A DNA stretch of 48,428 nucleotides. Source: Actinomycetota bacterium (GTDB taxonomy: Bacteria > Actinomycetota > Actinomycetes > Streptosporangiales > Streptosporangiaceae). The DNA lies in contig DAHVAR010000044.1 in NCBI GenBank assembly GCA_027314515.1, positions 1-48,428 of the forward strand. The letters run 5' to 3'. The notes beneath the pieces are model-generated. The model saw only the letters and a program-made list of their open reading frames with translations, was not told where the DNA came from and made no database searches. The translations under genes were made by a program, and so were the position numbers. Positions 22,450-30,332 of this stretch are shown here, in pieces; positions within the stretch are counted from its first letter, which is position 1, and each line of letters starts with the position of its first letter.

Positions 22450-24021
22450 CTACTGATAAGAGATCAGCACCGGCTCTGGCCGGTGGTGCAAAGTCGCCCG
22501 CGGGCCGAGCATCGGGGTGTCCTTGACGTAGAAGTCCTTCCAGCCGAAGAAGACGCCGCGCGGCGCGCCCGCGACTACTGCCGCCCAGGTCTGCTGCTTG
22601 GTGCGCGGAGCGCCCTGCCCGTCCATGTTGATGACCACGGCCAGGTCGCCGTGGCGGGTATCCAGCCTGCCGATGCCCCGGATCATGGTGAGCCGGAATT
22701 CGTGCAGCTCCAGTAGCTTCTGCGGCAGGCGGTACCGGGCAGTCAGCCGGGCCAGCCAGCTCACCACGCTGTTCACCTCGCTGATGCCGACGCTGCCGAT
22801 CTGCCGCAGGGGCAGCTGGCGGGGGCCGAGCTTCCACTCCGGATCGAGGGCGAGCCCGACGTCAGGCAGCATCAGCAGCGACCGGTAGTGCTTGGCCTGG
22901 GTCAGGAAGCTGGCACGGCCCGGCTGCAAGTCGAGCGTGACGTAAAGGCCGGCCTTCGCGGCAGCCCGGATCCACGGCCGGAGTGCCCGGACGCTCGTCT
23001 CGTAGGAGTAAGTGCCGTCCCGGCCGGGTGACCCCTGGGCGACCGTCGCGATGATCTCGAATGCCGGGATTACCGGGAGCCTGCTGACAGCCGCGTACTT
23101 CCGGGCCACCGCCCTGGCCCTGGCGATGCTGGCAGCGAGGCCCTGCTGACCCAGCGCGCCGAGGGCCGGGGTGCCGGGGCTGCCGTACAGGGCAACGATC
23201 CTGCGCATCGGGAACAAGACCTGCCCGCCGCCGGGCAGTTGCACACCTGTCTCCGCGACTGCCAGCCGGAACGCCAGCAGGGAGACCGGGCCGAAGCGCG
23301 ACCCCACCGCGATGACGCGCTGCGGCCGCGTGGCGGCGAGCTCGGCGATAGCCGCCGGGTCGGTCTGCAGGTCGAAGCTGGGCAGGTAGACCACCCGCGC
23401 ACCGGCCGCTTCGGCGGTCGTCGCGGCAGCGATTGCGGTAGCGGACCCGGTCGCTGAACTGCTCGCGCGCACGAGCACGGTCACGCCCCGCAGCGGCCGG
23501 CGATTCACCGCGGGCGTCGGCGCCCTGCTCATGGCCACCAGTTTCGTGCCGGGCAGGCCAGCAACCAGGGCGCGCCCGTCGATGCCGACGGTGATCAGCG
23601 CTCTTGGGGCAAGCGCCTTGATCGCAGACCGGATACGGCTCTCCTCCGCTCCGGTGGCAGCTCGCCCGGACATCAGCAGCAGCGGAGCGTGCGCCCGCCG
23701 TGCGATCGCCGACGCGGCCGTCGCATCGGCGGCACTGCCGGCGTACGCCACCACCGCGGCCGGCGCGGCGGACAGCAGCAGGCGGGCGAGGCCCGCGGTG
23801 ACCGCGGCCGGCGAACCAGACAGGACCGAGGTCGCCGCGGCCGGCTGGCGGGTGCGGACCGCCGCGCGTGCCGCCGGCCTGCGGGAATGACTCACCGTGG
23901 CGGTCCCTGCGCAGGCAGTGCAGCCAACCGCCAGCATCAGGGCCGCCGCCAGCCAGCGTCCGGCGGCTGGCAGCCGGGCGCGAGCAGCGCTGGTGTCCGG
24001 TGGGCGGATAACCTGCTGCAC
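22450..24021 (-). CDS. exported (possible lipoprotein) protein with CWB2-like repeats and a C-terminal catalytic-like domain
   Basis: About 523 residues from GTG 24021; the frame is open to 24126, but a CACAAT box at about 24134-24129 would leave that start at the transcript edge. A signal segment RWLAAALMLAVGCTACAG carries a weak lipobox. Residues ~80-200 alternate strands and helices like cell-wall-binding repeat 2 (AVVAYAGSAADATAASAIAR, then APLLLMSG, ALAPRALITVG), and 200-320 repeat that plan. The last 200 residues (VTLDLQPGRASFLTQAKHY, LALDPEWKL, INMDGQGAP and GVFFGWKDFYVKDTPML) look like a TIM-barrel-type domain with acidic strand ends. No named family is recognised. The role may be at the cell surface. 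Confidence 0.65.
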   Translation of the reverse strand: MQQVIRPPDTSAARARLPAAGRWLAAALMLAVGCTACAGTATVSHSRRPAARAAVRTRQPAAATSVLSGSPAAVTAGLARLLLSAAPAAVVAYAGSAADATAASAIARRAHAPLLLMSGRAATGAEESRIRSAIKALAPRALITVGIDGRALVAGLPGTKLVAMSRAPTPAVNRRPLRGVTVLVRASSSATGSATAIAAATTAEAAGARVVYLPSFDLQTDPAAIAELAATRPQRVIAVGSRFGPVSLLAFRLAVAETGVQLPGGGQVLFPMRRIVALYGSPGTPALGALGQQGLAASIARARAVARKYAAVSRLPVIPAFEIIATVAQGSPGRDGTYSYETSVRALRPWIRAAAKAGLYVTLDLQPGRASFLTQAKHYRSLLMLPDVGLALDPEWKLGPRQLPLRQIGSVGISEVNSVVSWLARLTARYRLPQKLLELHEFRLTMIRGIGRLDTRHGDLAVVINMDGQGAPRTKQQTWAAVVAGAPRGVFFGWKDFYVKDTPMLGPRATLHHRPEPVLISYQ

Positions 24022-24249
24022 TCTCGCGGTCCAATCCTCGTTCGCCGGGGCGCCCTGACCGCGCGCACTGCCGGAGGACGCACCGCGATCATCCCAGAGC
24101 AGCATCCATCGCGGTGCTGAACGCACCTATTGTGCCAGGCAGTAACGATCACGCGTGTCGGCATGGTTGGCGGCACCCGGCCTGGCGCCTGGCGCCGTCC
24201 CGGTAGGTAGTTGTGGTCAAGCAACCTTTTCGCTGTAAGCTGGACAAAC

Positions 24250-26064
24250 GTGGGCGTGATTTCGAGGCGGCAGCCGGGACTGCAGGCATCTGACGGGCAA
24301 GGCGACAGGTACAAGTGGATTGCCCTGTCCAATACGACGCTGAGCATCACGATGGCGACGATCGACGGTTCTATCGTGATCATCGCGATGCCCGCGATCT
24401 TCCGCGGTATCCACCTCAGCCCGCTGGCACCCGGCAACATCACCTACGTGCTCTGGATGATCATGGGCTACCTGCTCGTGCAGGCCGTGCTCGTGGTGAC
24501 GCTGGGGCGGCTGGGCGACATGTTCGGCCGGGTCAAGATCTACAATCTCGGGTTCGTCGTCTTCACTGTCGCCTCGATCGCGCTCTCGCTCGACCCGCTG
24601 ACCGGCGGGCACGGCGCGCTGTGGCTGATCGTCTGGAGAGTGGTGCAGGCCTTCGGCGGAGCCATGCTGATGGCGAACTCGGCGGCGATCCTCACCGACG
24701 CGTTCCCGGCGAGACAGCGCGGCATGGCGCTTGGCATCAACCAGATTGCCGGGATCTCAGGACAGTTCGTCGGCCTGCTGCTAGGCGGCCTGCTGGCCGC
24801 CTGGGACTGGCGCGCGGTGTTCTGGGTCAACGTGCCGATCGGCATCTGGGGCACCATCTGGGCTTACCGGAGCCTGCGGGAGCTCGCCGCCACCAGGAAG
24901 GCCCGGATCGACTGGATCGGGAACGTGCTGTTCGCGGTCGGCGCGACCAGCCTGCTCGCCGCTATCACCTACGGGATCCAGCCCTACGGCGGGCATGCCA
25001 CTGGCTGGACCAGTCCGATGGTACTCACCGGGCTGATCGGCGGGGCTGCCGTCCTGGTGATCTTCGGTATCGCCGAGACAAAGATCGCTGAACCGATGTT
25101 CCGGATGAGCCTGTTCAAGATCCGCGCGTTCGCGACCGGGAACGCGGCCAGCCTGATGAGCTCGATGGCACGCGGCGGCTTGCAATTCATGCTGGTGATC
25201 TGGCTGGCCGGCATCTGGCTGCCGCTGCATGGCTACGACTACACGGTCACCCCGCTGTGGGCTGGCATTTACATGCTGCCGCTGACTGCCGGGTTCCTCA
25301 TCGCCGGGCCGATCTCCGGCTACCTGTCCGACCGATTCGGTTCCCGTCCGTTCGCGACGGCCGGGCTGCTCGTCGCCGCCTGCGGATTCACCGGGCTGAT
25401 GCTGCTGCCCGTCGACTTCCCGTATCCGGCCTTCGCCGCGATCATCTTCTGCAACGGCCTGGGCTCGGGCCTGTTCGCGTCGCCGAACACGTCCTCGATC
25501 ATGAGCAGCGTGCCGGCCCGGCACCGCGGCGCGGCTTCCGGCATGCGGTCGGTCTTCCAGAACTCCGGGATGTCGCTGTCGATCGGGTTCTTCTTCTCGC
25601 TGATGATCGCCGGACTGGCCGCGACCTTGTCCAGGACCCTCAGCGCCGGCTTGCGGGCGCAAGACGTGCCGGCCGCCGCGGCCAGGCACGTCGCAAGCCT
25701 CCCGCCGGTCAGCACGCTGTTCTCAGCGCTGCTCGGCTACAACCCGATCAAGAACATGCTGGCGCCCAGCGGCGTGCTGGCCAGGATTCCGGCCAGGAAC
25801 GCGGCGATCCTTACCGGCAAGCAGTTCTTCCCGGACCTGATCTCAGGGCCGTTCCATCACGGCCTGGTCATCGTGTTCAGCGCCGCGATCGCGCTGTCGC
25901 TGATCGGTGCCCTGATCTCGTTCCTGCGCGGCAAGCAGTTCTACTACGGTGAGCCTGCCGCGGCCCGGCCGCTCCCGCGCCCGGCGCAGGACGGGGTCAC
26001 GCCGGCGCAGGACGGGGTCATGCCGGCGCAGGACGGGGTCACGCCAGCGCCGATCGCGGACTGA
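24250..26064 (+). CDS. MFS transporter, DHA2 (14-TM) drug-exporter family
   Basis: About 604 residues from GTG 24250 (GTG 24256 is also possible), with TAAGCT 8 bases before. Family marks: TTLSITMATIDGSIVIIAMP (motif D1 of 14-TM exporters), LGRLGDMFGRVKIYN (motif A), WRVVQAFGGAMLMANSAAI (motif B), GINQIAGISGQFVGLLLGG (motif C), and DWRAVFWVNVPIG. Proton-driven efflux of drugs or metabolites is expected; substrate unknown. A large exported loop lies at about 460-530. The C-terminus carries three PAQDGV(T/M) repeats from a 21-bp tandem repeat. Confidence 0.9.
   Translation: MGVISRRQPGLQASDGQGDRYKWIALSNTTLSITMATIDGSIVIIAMPAIFRGIHLSPLAPGNITYVLWMIMGYLLVQAVLVVTLGRLGDMFGRVKIYNLGFVVFTVASIALSLDPLTGGHGALWLIVWRVVQAFGGAMLMANSAAILTDAFPARQRGMALGINQIAGISGQFVGLLLGGLLAAWDWRAVFWVNVPIGIWGTIWAYRSLRELAATRKARIDWIGNVLFAVGATSLLAAITYGIQPYGGHATGWTSPMVLTGLIGGAAVLVIFGIAETKIAEPMFRMSLFKIRAFATGNAASLMSSMARGGLQFMLVIWLAGIWLPLHGYDYTVTPLWAGIYMLPLTAGFLIAGPISGYLSDRFGSRPFATAGLLVAACGFTGLMLLPVDFPYPAFAAIIFCNGLGSGLFASPNTSSIMSSVPARHRGAASGMRSVFQNSGMSLSIGFFFSLMIAGLAATLSRTLSAGLRAQDVPAAAARHVASLPPVSTLFSALLGYNPIKNMLAPSGVLARIPARNAAILTGKQFFPDLISGPFHHGLVIVFSAAIALSLIGALISFLRGKQFYYGEPAAARPLPRPAQDGVTPAQDGVMPAQDGVTPAPIAD
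25981..26043. repeat. 21-bp tandem repeat, three copies, in the MFS gene
   Basis: Three units (25981, 26002, 26023) encode PAQDGVT, PAQDGVM and PAQDGVT at the cytoplasmic tail. The copies differ by a single T, suggesting recent duplication. Confidence 0.9.
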
Positions 26065-26124
26065 CTGGCGCGGGTAAGCCGCGAGCCGGATGCCGGAACT
26101 CGCGAGCCGCTCCCGCGGCCCAGG

Positions 26125-26130
26125 TAGTAT
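26125..26130 (+). promoter_or_regulatory. -10 box for a leaderless FmdB mRNA
   Basis: TAGTAT ends 6 bases before GTG 26137, so transcription should begin at the start codon itself. This is the clearest of about ten such arrangements in the window. Confidence 0.6.
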
Positions 26131-26136
26131 CGATTC

Positions 26137-26349
26137 GTGCCGCGATACGAGTACCGCTGCCGCGCTTGCGGCGAAACCTTCGAGCAGACCCGTCCGATGA
26201 GCGAGTCCGCCGAGCCAGCGACCTGCCCGGCGGGCCACGCCGACACGGTCAAGCTGCTGTCCACGGTCGCCGTAGGCGGCCGGGCCGCACAGTCCGGCGG
26301 GCCGGCCGGCGGTGGCTGCTGCGGCGGCGCGTGCGGCTGCGGCGGCTAG
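26137..26349 (+). CDS. FmdB-family zinc-ribbon protein
   Basis: 70 residues. It opens with PRYEYRCRACGETFEQTRPM, the FmdB zinc-ribbon start with CxxC, and the second metal pair is the CPAGH segment. The tail is Gly/Cys-rich (GGGCCGGACGCGG) with an extra cluster of cysteines, common in actinobacterial members. FmdB was named as a regulator of formamidase/amidase operons; the general role is unknown. The GTG at 26137 follows a -10 box at leaderless spacing. Confidence 0.9.
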   Translation: MPRYEYRCRACGETFEQTRPMSESAEPATCPAGHADTVKLLSTVAVGGRAAQSGGPAGGGCCGGACGCGG

Positions 26350-26437
26350 GCCTCGGCTCATCAGCGCGCCACCTGGCGCATCGTGCCGCACGCCGTGCGG
26401 TCGTCCCGCACTCCGCCACCACCGTTTGCCGCGCTGA

Positions 26438-26462
26438 TCAAGCGCGGTGTCCCCGCGCTTGA
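26438..26462. promoter_or_regulatory. 10-bp perfect inverted repeat before the Clp_N gene
   Basis: TCAAGCGCGG and CCGCGCTTGA are separated by 5 bases, ending 50 bases before ATG 26513. There is no T-run, so it is not an obvious intrinsic terminator for the FmdB gene. It does not match the HspR HAIR site (CTTGAGT-N7-ACTCAAG). It is a candidate operator or an RNA hairpin in the leader. Confidence 0.5.
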
Positions 26463-26512
26463 CGAGGGCGGCCCGGCATGCCGATGCTCTAAAGGCGAAG
26501 GGCAGGTGCACC

Positions 26513-27325
26513 ATGTTCGAGCGGTTCACCGACAGGGCGCGCAGGGCCGTAGTGCTAGCCCAGGAGGAGGCCAGGCAGCTCGGCCATGATCACGTCGGCA
26601 CCGAGCACATCCTGCTCGGGATGCTGCGGGACGGCGGCGGCGTCGGTGCGAGCGCCCTGGCGTTGCTCGGGATTACCAGGGAGGCAGTCAGGGATGCGGT
26701 AGCGGCTGCTGCCCAGGGCGGCCGTGCCGCTAGCGGGCCCATCCCGTTCACGGCGAGGGCCAAGAGGTCGCTCGAGCTGGCGCTGCGCGAGGCCCTCCAG
26801 CTTGGCTTCGACTACATCGGCACCGAGCACATCCTACTCGGGCTGATTCACGACGATGCGAGCACGGCCGCGCGCACCCTGACCTTGCTCGGGGCCGGAC
26901 CCGGCGAAGTCCGGCAACGGGTCATCGAGATGCTGCCGCGGCGCTCGGTGTCCAGGCTCGGGACAGGCACGCGGACGGGATCGCCCGCGCGCCCAGATGG
27001 CGAGACCGCGCGGCGGCTCGACGCGCTCGCCGAGCGCCTGGTGGCCGTCGAGCGCTGGACCGGGATGAGCCCGGACCTGACCGAGCTCGACGCCGTCATC
27101 GCCCGATTGCGCAGGGATAAGGATGCCGCGATCGACGCGAAAGACTTCAAGCGCGCCGAGGAACTGAGCGAGACCGAGACCGAGCTGCTGATCGACCGGG
27201 AGGCTACCGCGCGGGAGTGGACGCGGCGGGCGCCGGTCGCCGCTGAGGTGGCCGGGCTGCGCGCGGAGGTAGCCCGCCTCAGGACAGCACTGCGCGCGCA
27301 CGGCATCGATCCCGGCCCGTCCTGA
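26513..27325 (+). CDS. orphan Clp_N double-repeat protein with a UVR motif (no AAA+ domain)
   Basis: 270 residues from ATG 26513. The N-terminal ~150 residues are two Clp repeats: FERFTDRARRAVVLAQEEAR with LGHDHVGTEHILLGML, and FTARAKRSLELALREALQLG with FDYIGTEHILLGLI. The third part contains a UVR motif (DAVIARLRRDKDAAIDAKDF, then KRAEELSETE) and a final coiled coil. This is ClpC's substrate/adaptor-binding front end plus its UVR-like middle element, but both ATPase modules are missing. It may act as an adaptor or decoy for ClpC1-ClpP (inference). Related short proteins occur across actinomycetes. Confidence 0.85.
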   Translation: MFERFTDRARRAVVLAQEEARQLGHDHVGTEHILLGMLRDGGGVGASALALLGITREAVRDAVAAAAQGGRAASGPIPFTARAKRSLELALREALQLGFDYIGTEHILLGLIHDDASTAARTLTLLGAGPGEVRQRVIEMLPRRSVSRLGTGTRTGSPARPDGETARRLDALAERLVAVERWTGMSPDLTELDAVIARLRRDKDAAIDAKDFKRAEELSETETELLIDREATAREWTRRAPVAAEVAGLRAEVARLRTALRAHGIDPGPS

Positions 27326-27377
27326 GCGGTCACCAGGACCGCGGACCGGGCAGGGCGCGGCCGGCCTGACCGCCGCC

Positions 27378-27917
27378 CTACAGCCAGCCCGCCCGTGCGC
27401 TGGTCAGGTAGTCACCCGCAGGAGCGGTGCCAAGCTGTCCAGCCTTAACCTGAGCCAGCAGGCTGTTGACGGCCCGCTGCACCTCCGGCACGGCGCCGCG
27501 CAGCTTCTCGGCATCCGCCGCCAGGGCTTCGTCGATCTCGATGCCGGCCACGCCGAGCAGGCCCTCGAGATCGGCCAGCATGGTGCCAACCCAGCCGACC
27601 GGGTCGCTGGACAGCCCGCGATCGAAGACTCGCTTGCCGGGTTCCCAGTCGCGCATGTGCGGATGGTGGTGCGCCCGGTTCAGGCTGCCCGGTGTGCCGT
27701 CGACGCTCTCCAGCAGGTCCGCGCGCCACACCGGGTCGGCGATCCGGATCGGCCGGGCGGCGTAGATCGAACCGGTGAGCTCGCCCGGCTCCAGTATCCG
27801 GACCTCGATCCGGACACCATGCTCGGCGCCCTCCTGGCCCCTCGCAGGTGCGGGGTCCAGGAAGTAGATGTCGCCCACCACCACGCCGATCCGGTCGAAC
27901 CCGAATACCTGCAGCAT
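27378..27917 (-). CDS. conserved hypothetical protein
   Basis: 179 residues. No named domain recognised. It opens with two strands (GFDRIGVVVGDIYFLDP), a strand-rich half up to about residue 70 (VRIEVRILEPGELTGSIYAA), and a HHHPHMRDW motif with three histidines (about 83-90). A helical C-terminal half follows (IDEALAADAEKLRGAVPEVQ). The histidine cluster could bind a metal. The start ATG at 27917 has no good Shine-Dalgarno sequence. Base composition fits its neighbours, and the coding frame is well supported. Confidence 0.6.
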   Translation of the reverse strand: MLQVFGFDRIGVVVGDIYFLDPAPARGQEGAEHGVRIEVRILEPGELTGSIYAARPIRIADPVWRADLLESVDGTPGSLNRAHHHPHMRDWEPGKRVFDRGLSSDPVGWVGTMLADLEGLLGVAGIEIDEALAADAEKLRGAVPEVQRAVNSLLAQVKAGQLGTAPAGDYLTSARAGWL

Positions 27918-28121
27918 CTGCCCGAAGTCCCATCACTCGATCCGTCAGCCTCATCATCGCCCGGGTCACGCCCGCCCGGCCAGGCCCGGGGACCGATGGC
28001 CCGGCCACGTCAGGGCCTTGAGCCCTGCCAGCCGGAACCACCAGGCCGTGCACTGGGATAGCAGTCAGTCTGCGGGGCCGGCGGCCCAGCACGGCCAGCG
28101 AGCGGGGGGAGGTTGGCTGCC

Positions 28122-28583
28122 ATGACACAGCAGGCGTCAATCATCGGAGCGGAACCGTTCTTGCGCGGCCTTGCGCCGGATGGCGTCGAGCGACTTGCCT
28201 CGATGTCACGTCATATCAGCTTGCCGGCCCGCCACCGGCTGTTCGAAGAGGACATGCCCGCGCGCAATTTCTGGATCATCGATGCCGGCCAGGTTGCGCT
28301 CGACGCGCTGGTGCCCGGAGTGGGCCTCGTGGTCATCGAGAAGCTGGGCCGCGGTGACGTGGTCGGGCTGAGCTGGCTGCAGCCGCCATACCAGTTCCGG
28401 TTCGGCGCCATCACCACCCAGCCCATGCAGGCGTTCGAATTCGACGGGACACGAGTGCTGGCGGCTTGCCGGGACGACCCGGTATTCGGTCGCGCGGTGT
28501 TCGAGCGCTTCCTGGCCGTCGCCGCGCACCGCCTGCAGGTGACCAGGACGCGCCTGCTCAAGGCCCTCGCCTCGGCTGCCTGA
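28122..28583 (+). CDS. single-domain cyclic-nucleotide-binding-like protein
   Basis: 153 residues from ATG 28122, with a GGGGGGAGG Shine-Dalgarno region. It shows a Crp-type cNMP-binding domain: FLRGLAPDGVERLASMSRHI, LPARHRLFEEDMPARNFWII, DAGQVALDALVPG, GRGDVVGLSWLQPP, and the long C helix. No HTH follows, so it is not a DNA-binding regulator. The phosphate-binding cassette (normally GE-x(2)-RxA) is replaced by GDVVGLSWLQ, so binding of cAMP/cGMP is doubtful. It may be a stand-alone sensor or interaction domain. It lies 183 bases before the CYTH-CHAD gene. Confidence 0.8.
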   Translation: MTQQASIIGAEPFLRGLAPDGVERLASMSRHISLPARHRLFEEDMPARNFWIIDAGQVALDALVPGVGLVVIEKLGRGDVVGLSWLQPPYQFRFGAITTQPMQAFEFDGTRVLAACRDDPVFGRAVFERFLAVAAHRLQVTRTRLLKALASAA

Positions 28584-28614
28584 GGTCGCTGCCGGCGGCA
28601 GCGGGAGCGATGCC

Positions 28615-28658
28615 GCGGGGCCAGCGGAATGCGCGGGGCCAGCGGAATGCGCGGGGCG
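28615..28658. repeat. 18-bp direct repeat (two copies and part of a third)
   Basis: GCGGGGCCAGCGGAATGC is repeated at 28615 and 28633, and its first bases recur at 28651. It follows the CNB gene and precedes an AT-rich promoter region. No coding role. Confidence 0.85.
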
Positions 28659-28684
28659 AGGCCGATCTGCGGCTAGCGCGCAGT

Positions 28685-28766
28685 CAGTTAACAGAAGATT
28701 AACGTCAGATAGCGAATTTGACATTATTCTATTACTTCTGGGTAACTGACCGCGAGGTTCATTGCA
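28685..28766 (+). promoter_or_regulatory. AT-rich island, probable promoter of the CYTH-CHAD/ParA/NAD kinase run
   Basis: This is the most AT-rich stretch of the window. It contains GTTAACAGAAGATTAACG (two GTTAAC/ATTAAC-like words), a consensus TTGACA at 28718-28723 and TTATTCTATTACTTCT. The -10 is uncertain: TAACTG lies about 19 bases after TTGACA. The contrast with the flanking GC-rich DNA suggests a regulated promoter, or a site for an AT-binding nucleoid protein such as Lsr2. Confidence 0.5.
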
Positions 28767-30332
28767 GTGGCGAGCGACATGCGCGAATTCGTGCTCGACG
28801 ACGCGGCCCGCCCTGGCCGGGCTGTACCGGACGCCCTGGCGGGTAGTGCTGCCTGGGCAAACGGCGGCCCGGCAAGGGTACGGCGCCGGATCTGGCTCGA
28901 CACCTTCGACTGGCGGCTGTACCGGGCCGGGCTGACGCTGGAGCAGGCAGGCAGCCGCGACCGCGCCGAGTTGGTGCTGACCGGTCGCGACGGCGCGATC
29001 CTGGCCGCTGAACTGCTTGCCGCCGGCCGCCCGCCACGCTGGCCCAGCCTGGTCAGCCAGCTGCCGGCCGGCCCGGTCCGCGAGCTGCTGGAGCCGGTTG
29101 CCGGAGTCCGGGCGCTGTGCCCGGTCGTCCGCGCCACCAGCCAGGTGACCGAGTTGCGTGCGCTCAACGACGACGCCAAGACAGTGGCCAGGCTCGCAGT
29201 CGATCGAATGTCGGTGACGTTCCCGGCGCGCGCTCTCCTTCCGGCCAGGCTGACCCTGACCCCGGTGCGAGGCTACTCGGGTATCACTGACCGCATCGGC
29301 GCGGCCATGACCAGCGCGCCAGGCATCGCTATCGCGCCAGGGACGGCGCTAGACGCAGCGCTGGCAGCGAGCGGACGGCGGGCCGGCCAGCCGGCGGGCA
29401 AGGGCACCAGCGTGCAGCTCAGTCCGTCGATGCCCGCTGCCGCCGGACTGAGAACCGTGCTGACCGCGCTGCTGGACGAGCTGGAGGCGAACGTGCCCGG
29501 CACGATCCGGGACATCGACACCGAGTTCCTGCATGACCTGCGCATTGCGGTGCGACGCACCCGGTCGGTGATCAAGCTCTGCGGCCGCGCGCTGCCAGCT
29601 GGCCTCGCCACCGAGTTCCGGCCGGAGTTCCGCTGGCTGGGCGACCTGACGACACCGGCCAGGGACCTCGACGTCTATCTGCTGGCTTTCGGCCGCATGA
29701 CAGCCGGCCTGGTCGCAGCGTCACCGGCCGACCTGAGCCCGTTCCACGACTACCTGGCGCACTCTCGCACACTGCAGTACCGCCGCCTCGCGGCCGGCCT
29801 GCGCTCGGCTCGTTTCGCCCGGCTGACCGCTGGCTGGCGGGCGGCGCTCGAAGGCGTCCGCCCGCCGGGCAAGCGTCCGACCGTCGCGCAGCTCGCCGCC
29901 GCGCGGATCGGCGCCGCAAACCGCCGGGTGCTGCGGGCGGGCCAGCAGATCACCGCAGCCTCGCCGCCGGAGAGCCTGCACCAGCTGCGCAAGGGCTGCA
30001 AGGAACTGCGCTACCTGGTGGAGATGTTCGGCTCGATCTACGATCCCGCGGAGCGCTGGCAGGCGGTCAGGGAACTGAAGGCGCTGCAGGACTGCCTGGG
30101 CGCGTTCCAGGATGCCGAGGTGCAGGGCAGCGAGATCCGCGGATTCGCCGGCCAGTTGCTCGCCACTCGGGGCGTGCCTGCCACGACGCTGCTGGCGATG
30201 GGCGAGATCGCAGTCGGCCTGGCCGTCGCGCAGCGCGAAGCCAGACGGGAGTTCGACGGCCGGTTCGCCGACTTCGCCAGCCATGCCAGCCAGGCCAGGC
30301 TGGCCGGGCTGACACGCGTGGCGGCAGCGTGA
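28767..30332 (+). CDS. CYTH-CHAD domain protein (degenerate CYTH)
   Basis: 521 residues from GTG 28767. The N-terminal ~190 residues are CYTH-like (RIWLDTFDWRLYRAGLTLEQ, then RDRAELVLTGRDG), but the ExExK metal/triphosphate motif at the very N-terminus is absent, so triphosphatase activity is doubtful. Residues ~215-510 form a complete CHAD domain: FLHDLRIAVRRTRSVIKLCG in the first half and LHQLRKGCKELRYLVEMFG in the second, the paired His/Arg/Lys helices that bind polyphosphate. The stop overlaps the ParA start (GTGA), so the two proteins are made together. I predict it is a polyphosphate-granule-binding protein and the cargo adaptor for ParA. Confidence 0.9.
   Translation: MASDMREFVLDDAARPGRAVPDALAGSAAWANGGPARVRRRIWLDTFDWRLYRAGLTLEQAGSRDRAELVLTGRDGAILAAELLAAGRPPRWPSLVSQLPAGPVRELLEPVAGVRALCPVVRATSQVTELRALNDDAKTVARLAVDRMSVTFPARALLPARLTLTPVRGYSGITDRIGAAMTSAPGIAIAPGTALDAALAASGRRAGQPAGKGTSVQLSPSMPAAAGLRTVLTALLDELEANVPGTIRDIDTEFLHDLRIAVRRTRSVIKLCGRALPAGLATEFRPEFRWLGDLTTPARDLDVYLLAFGRMTAGLVAASPADLSPFHDYLAHSRTLQYRRLAAGLRSARFARLTAGWRAALEGVRPPGKRPTVAQLAAARIGAANRRVLRAGQQITAASPPESLHQLRKGCKELRYLVEMFGSIYDPAERWQAVRELKALQDCLGAFQDAEVQGSEIRGFAGQLLATRGVPATTLLAMGEIAVGLAVAQREARREFDGRFADFASHASQARLAGLTRVAAA

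Noticed and set aside
26438-26462. HspR-type HAIR site before the Clp_N gene
   Set aside because: The repeat (TCAAGCGCGG-N5-CCGCGCTTGA) does not match CTTGAGT-N7-ACTCAAG.
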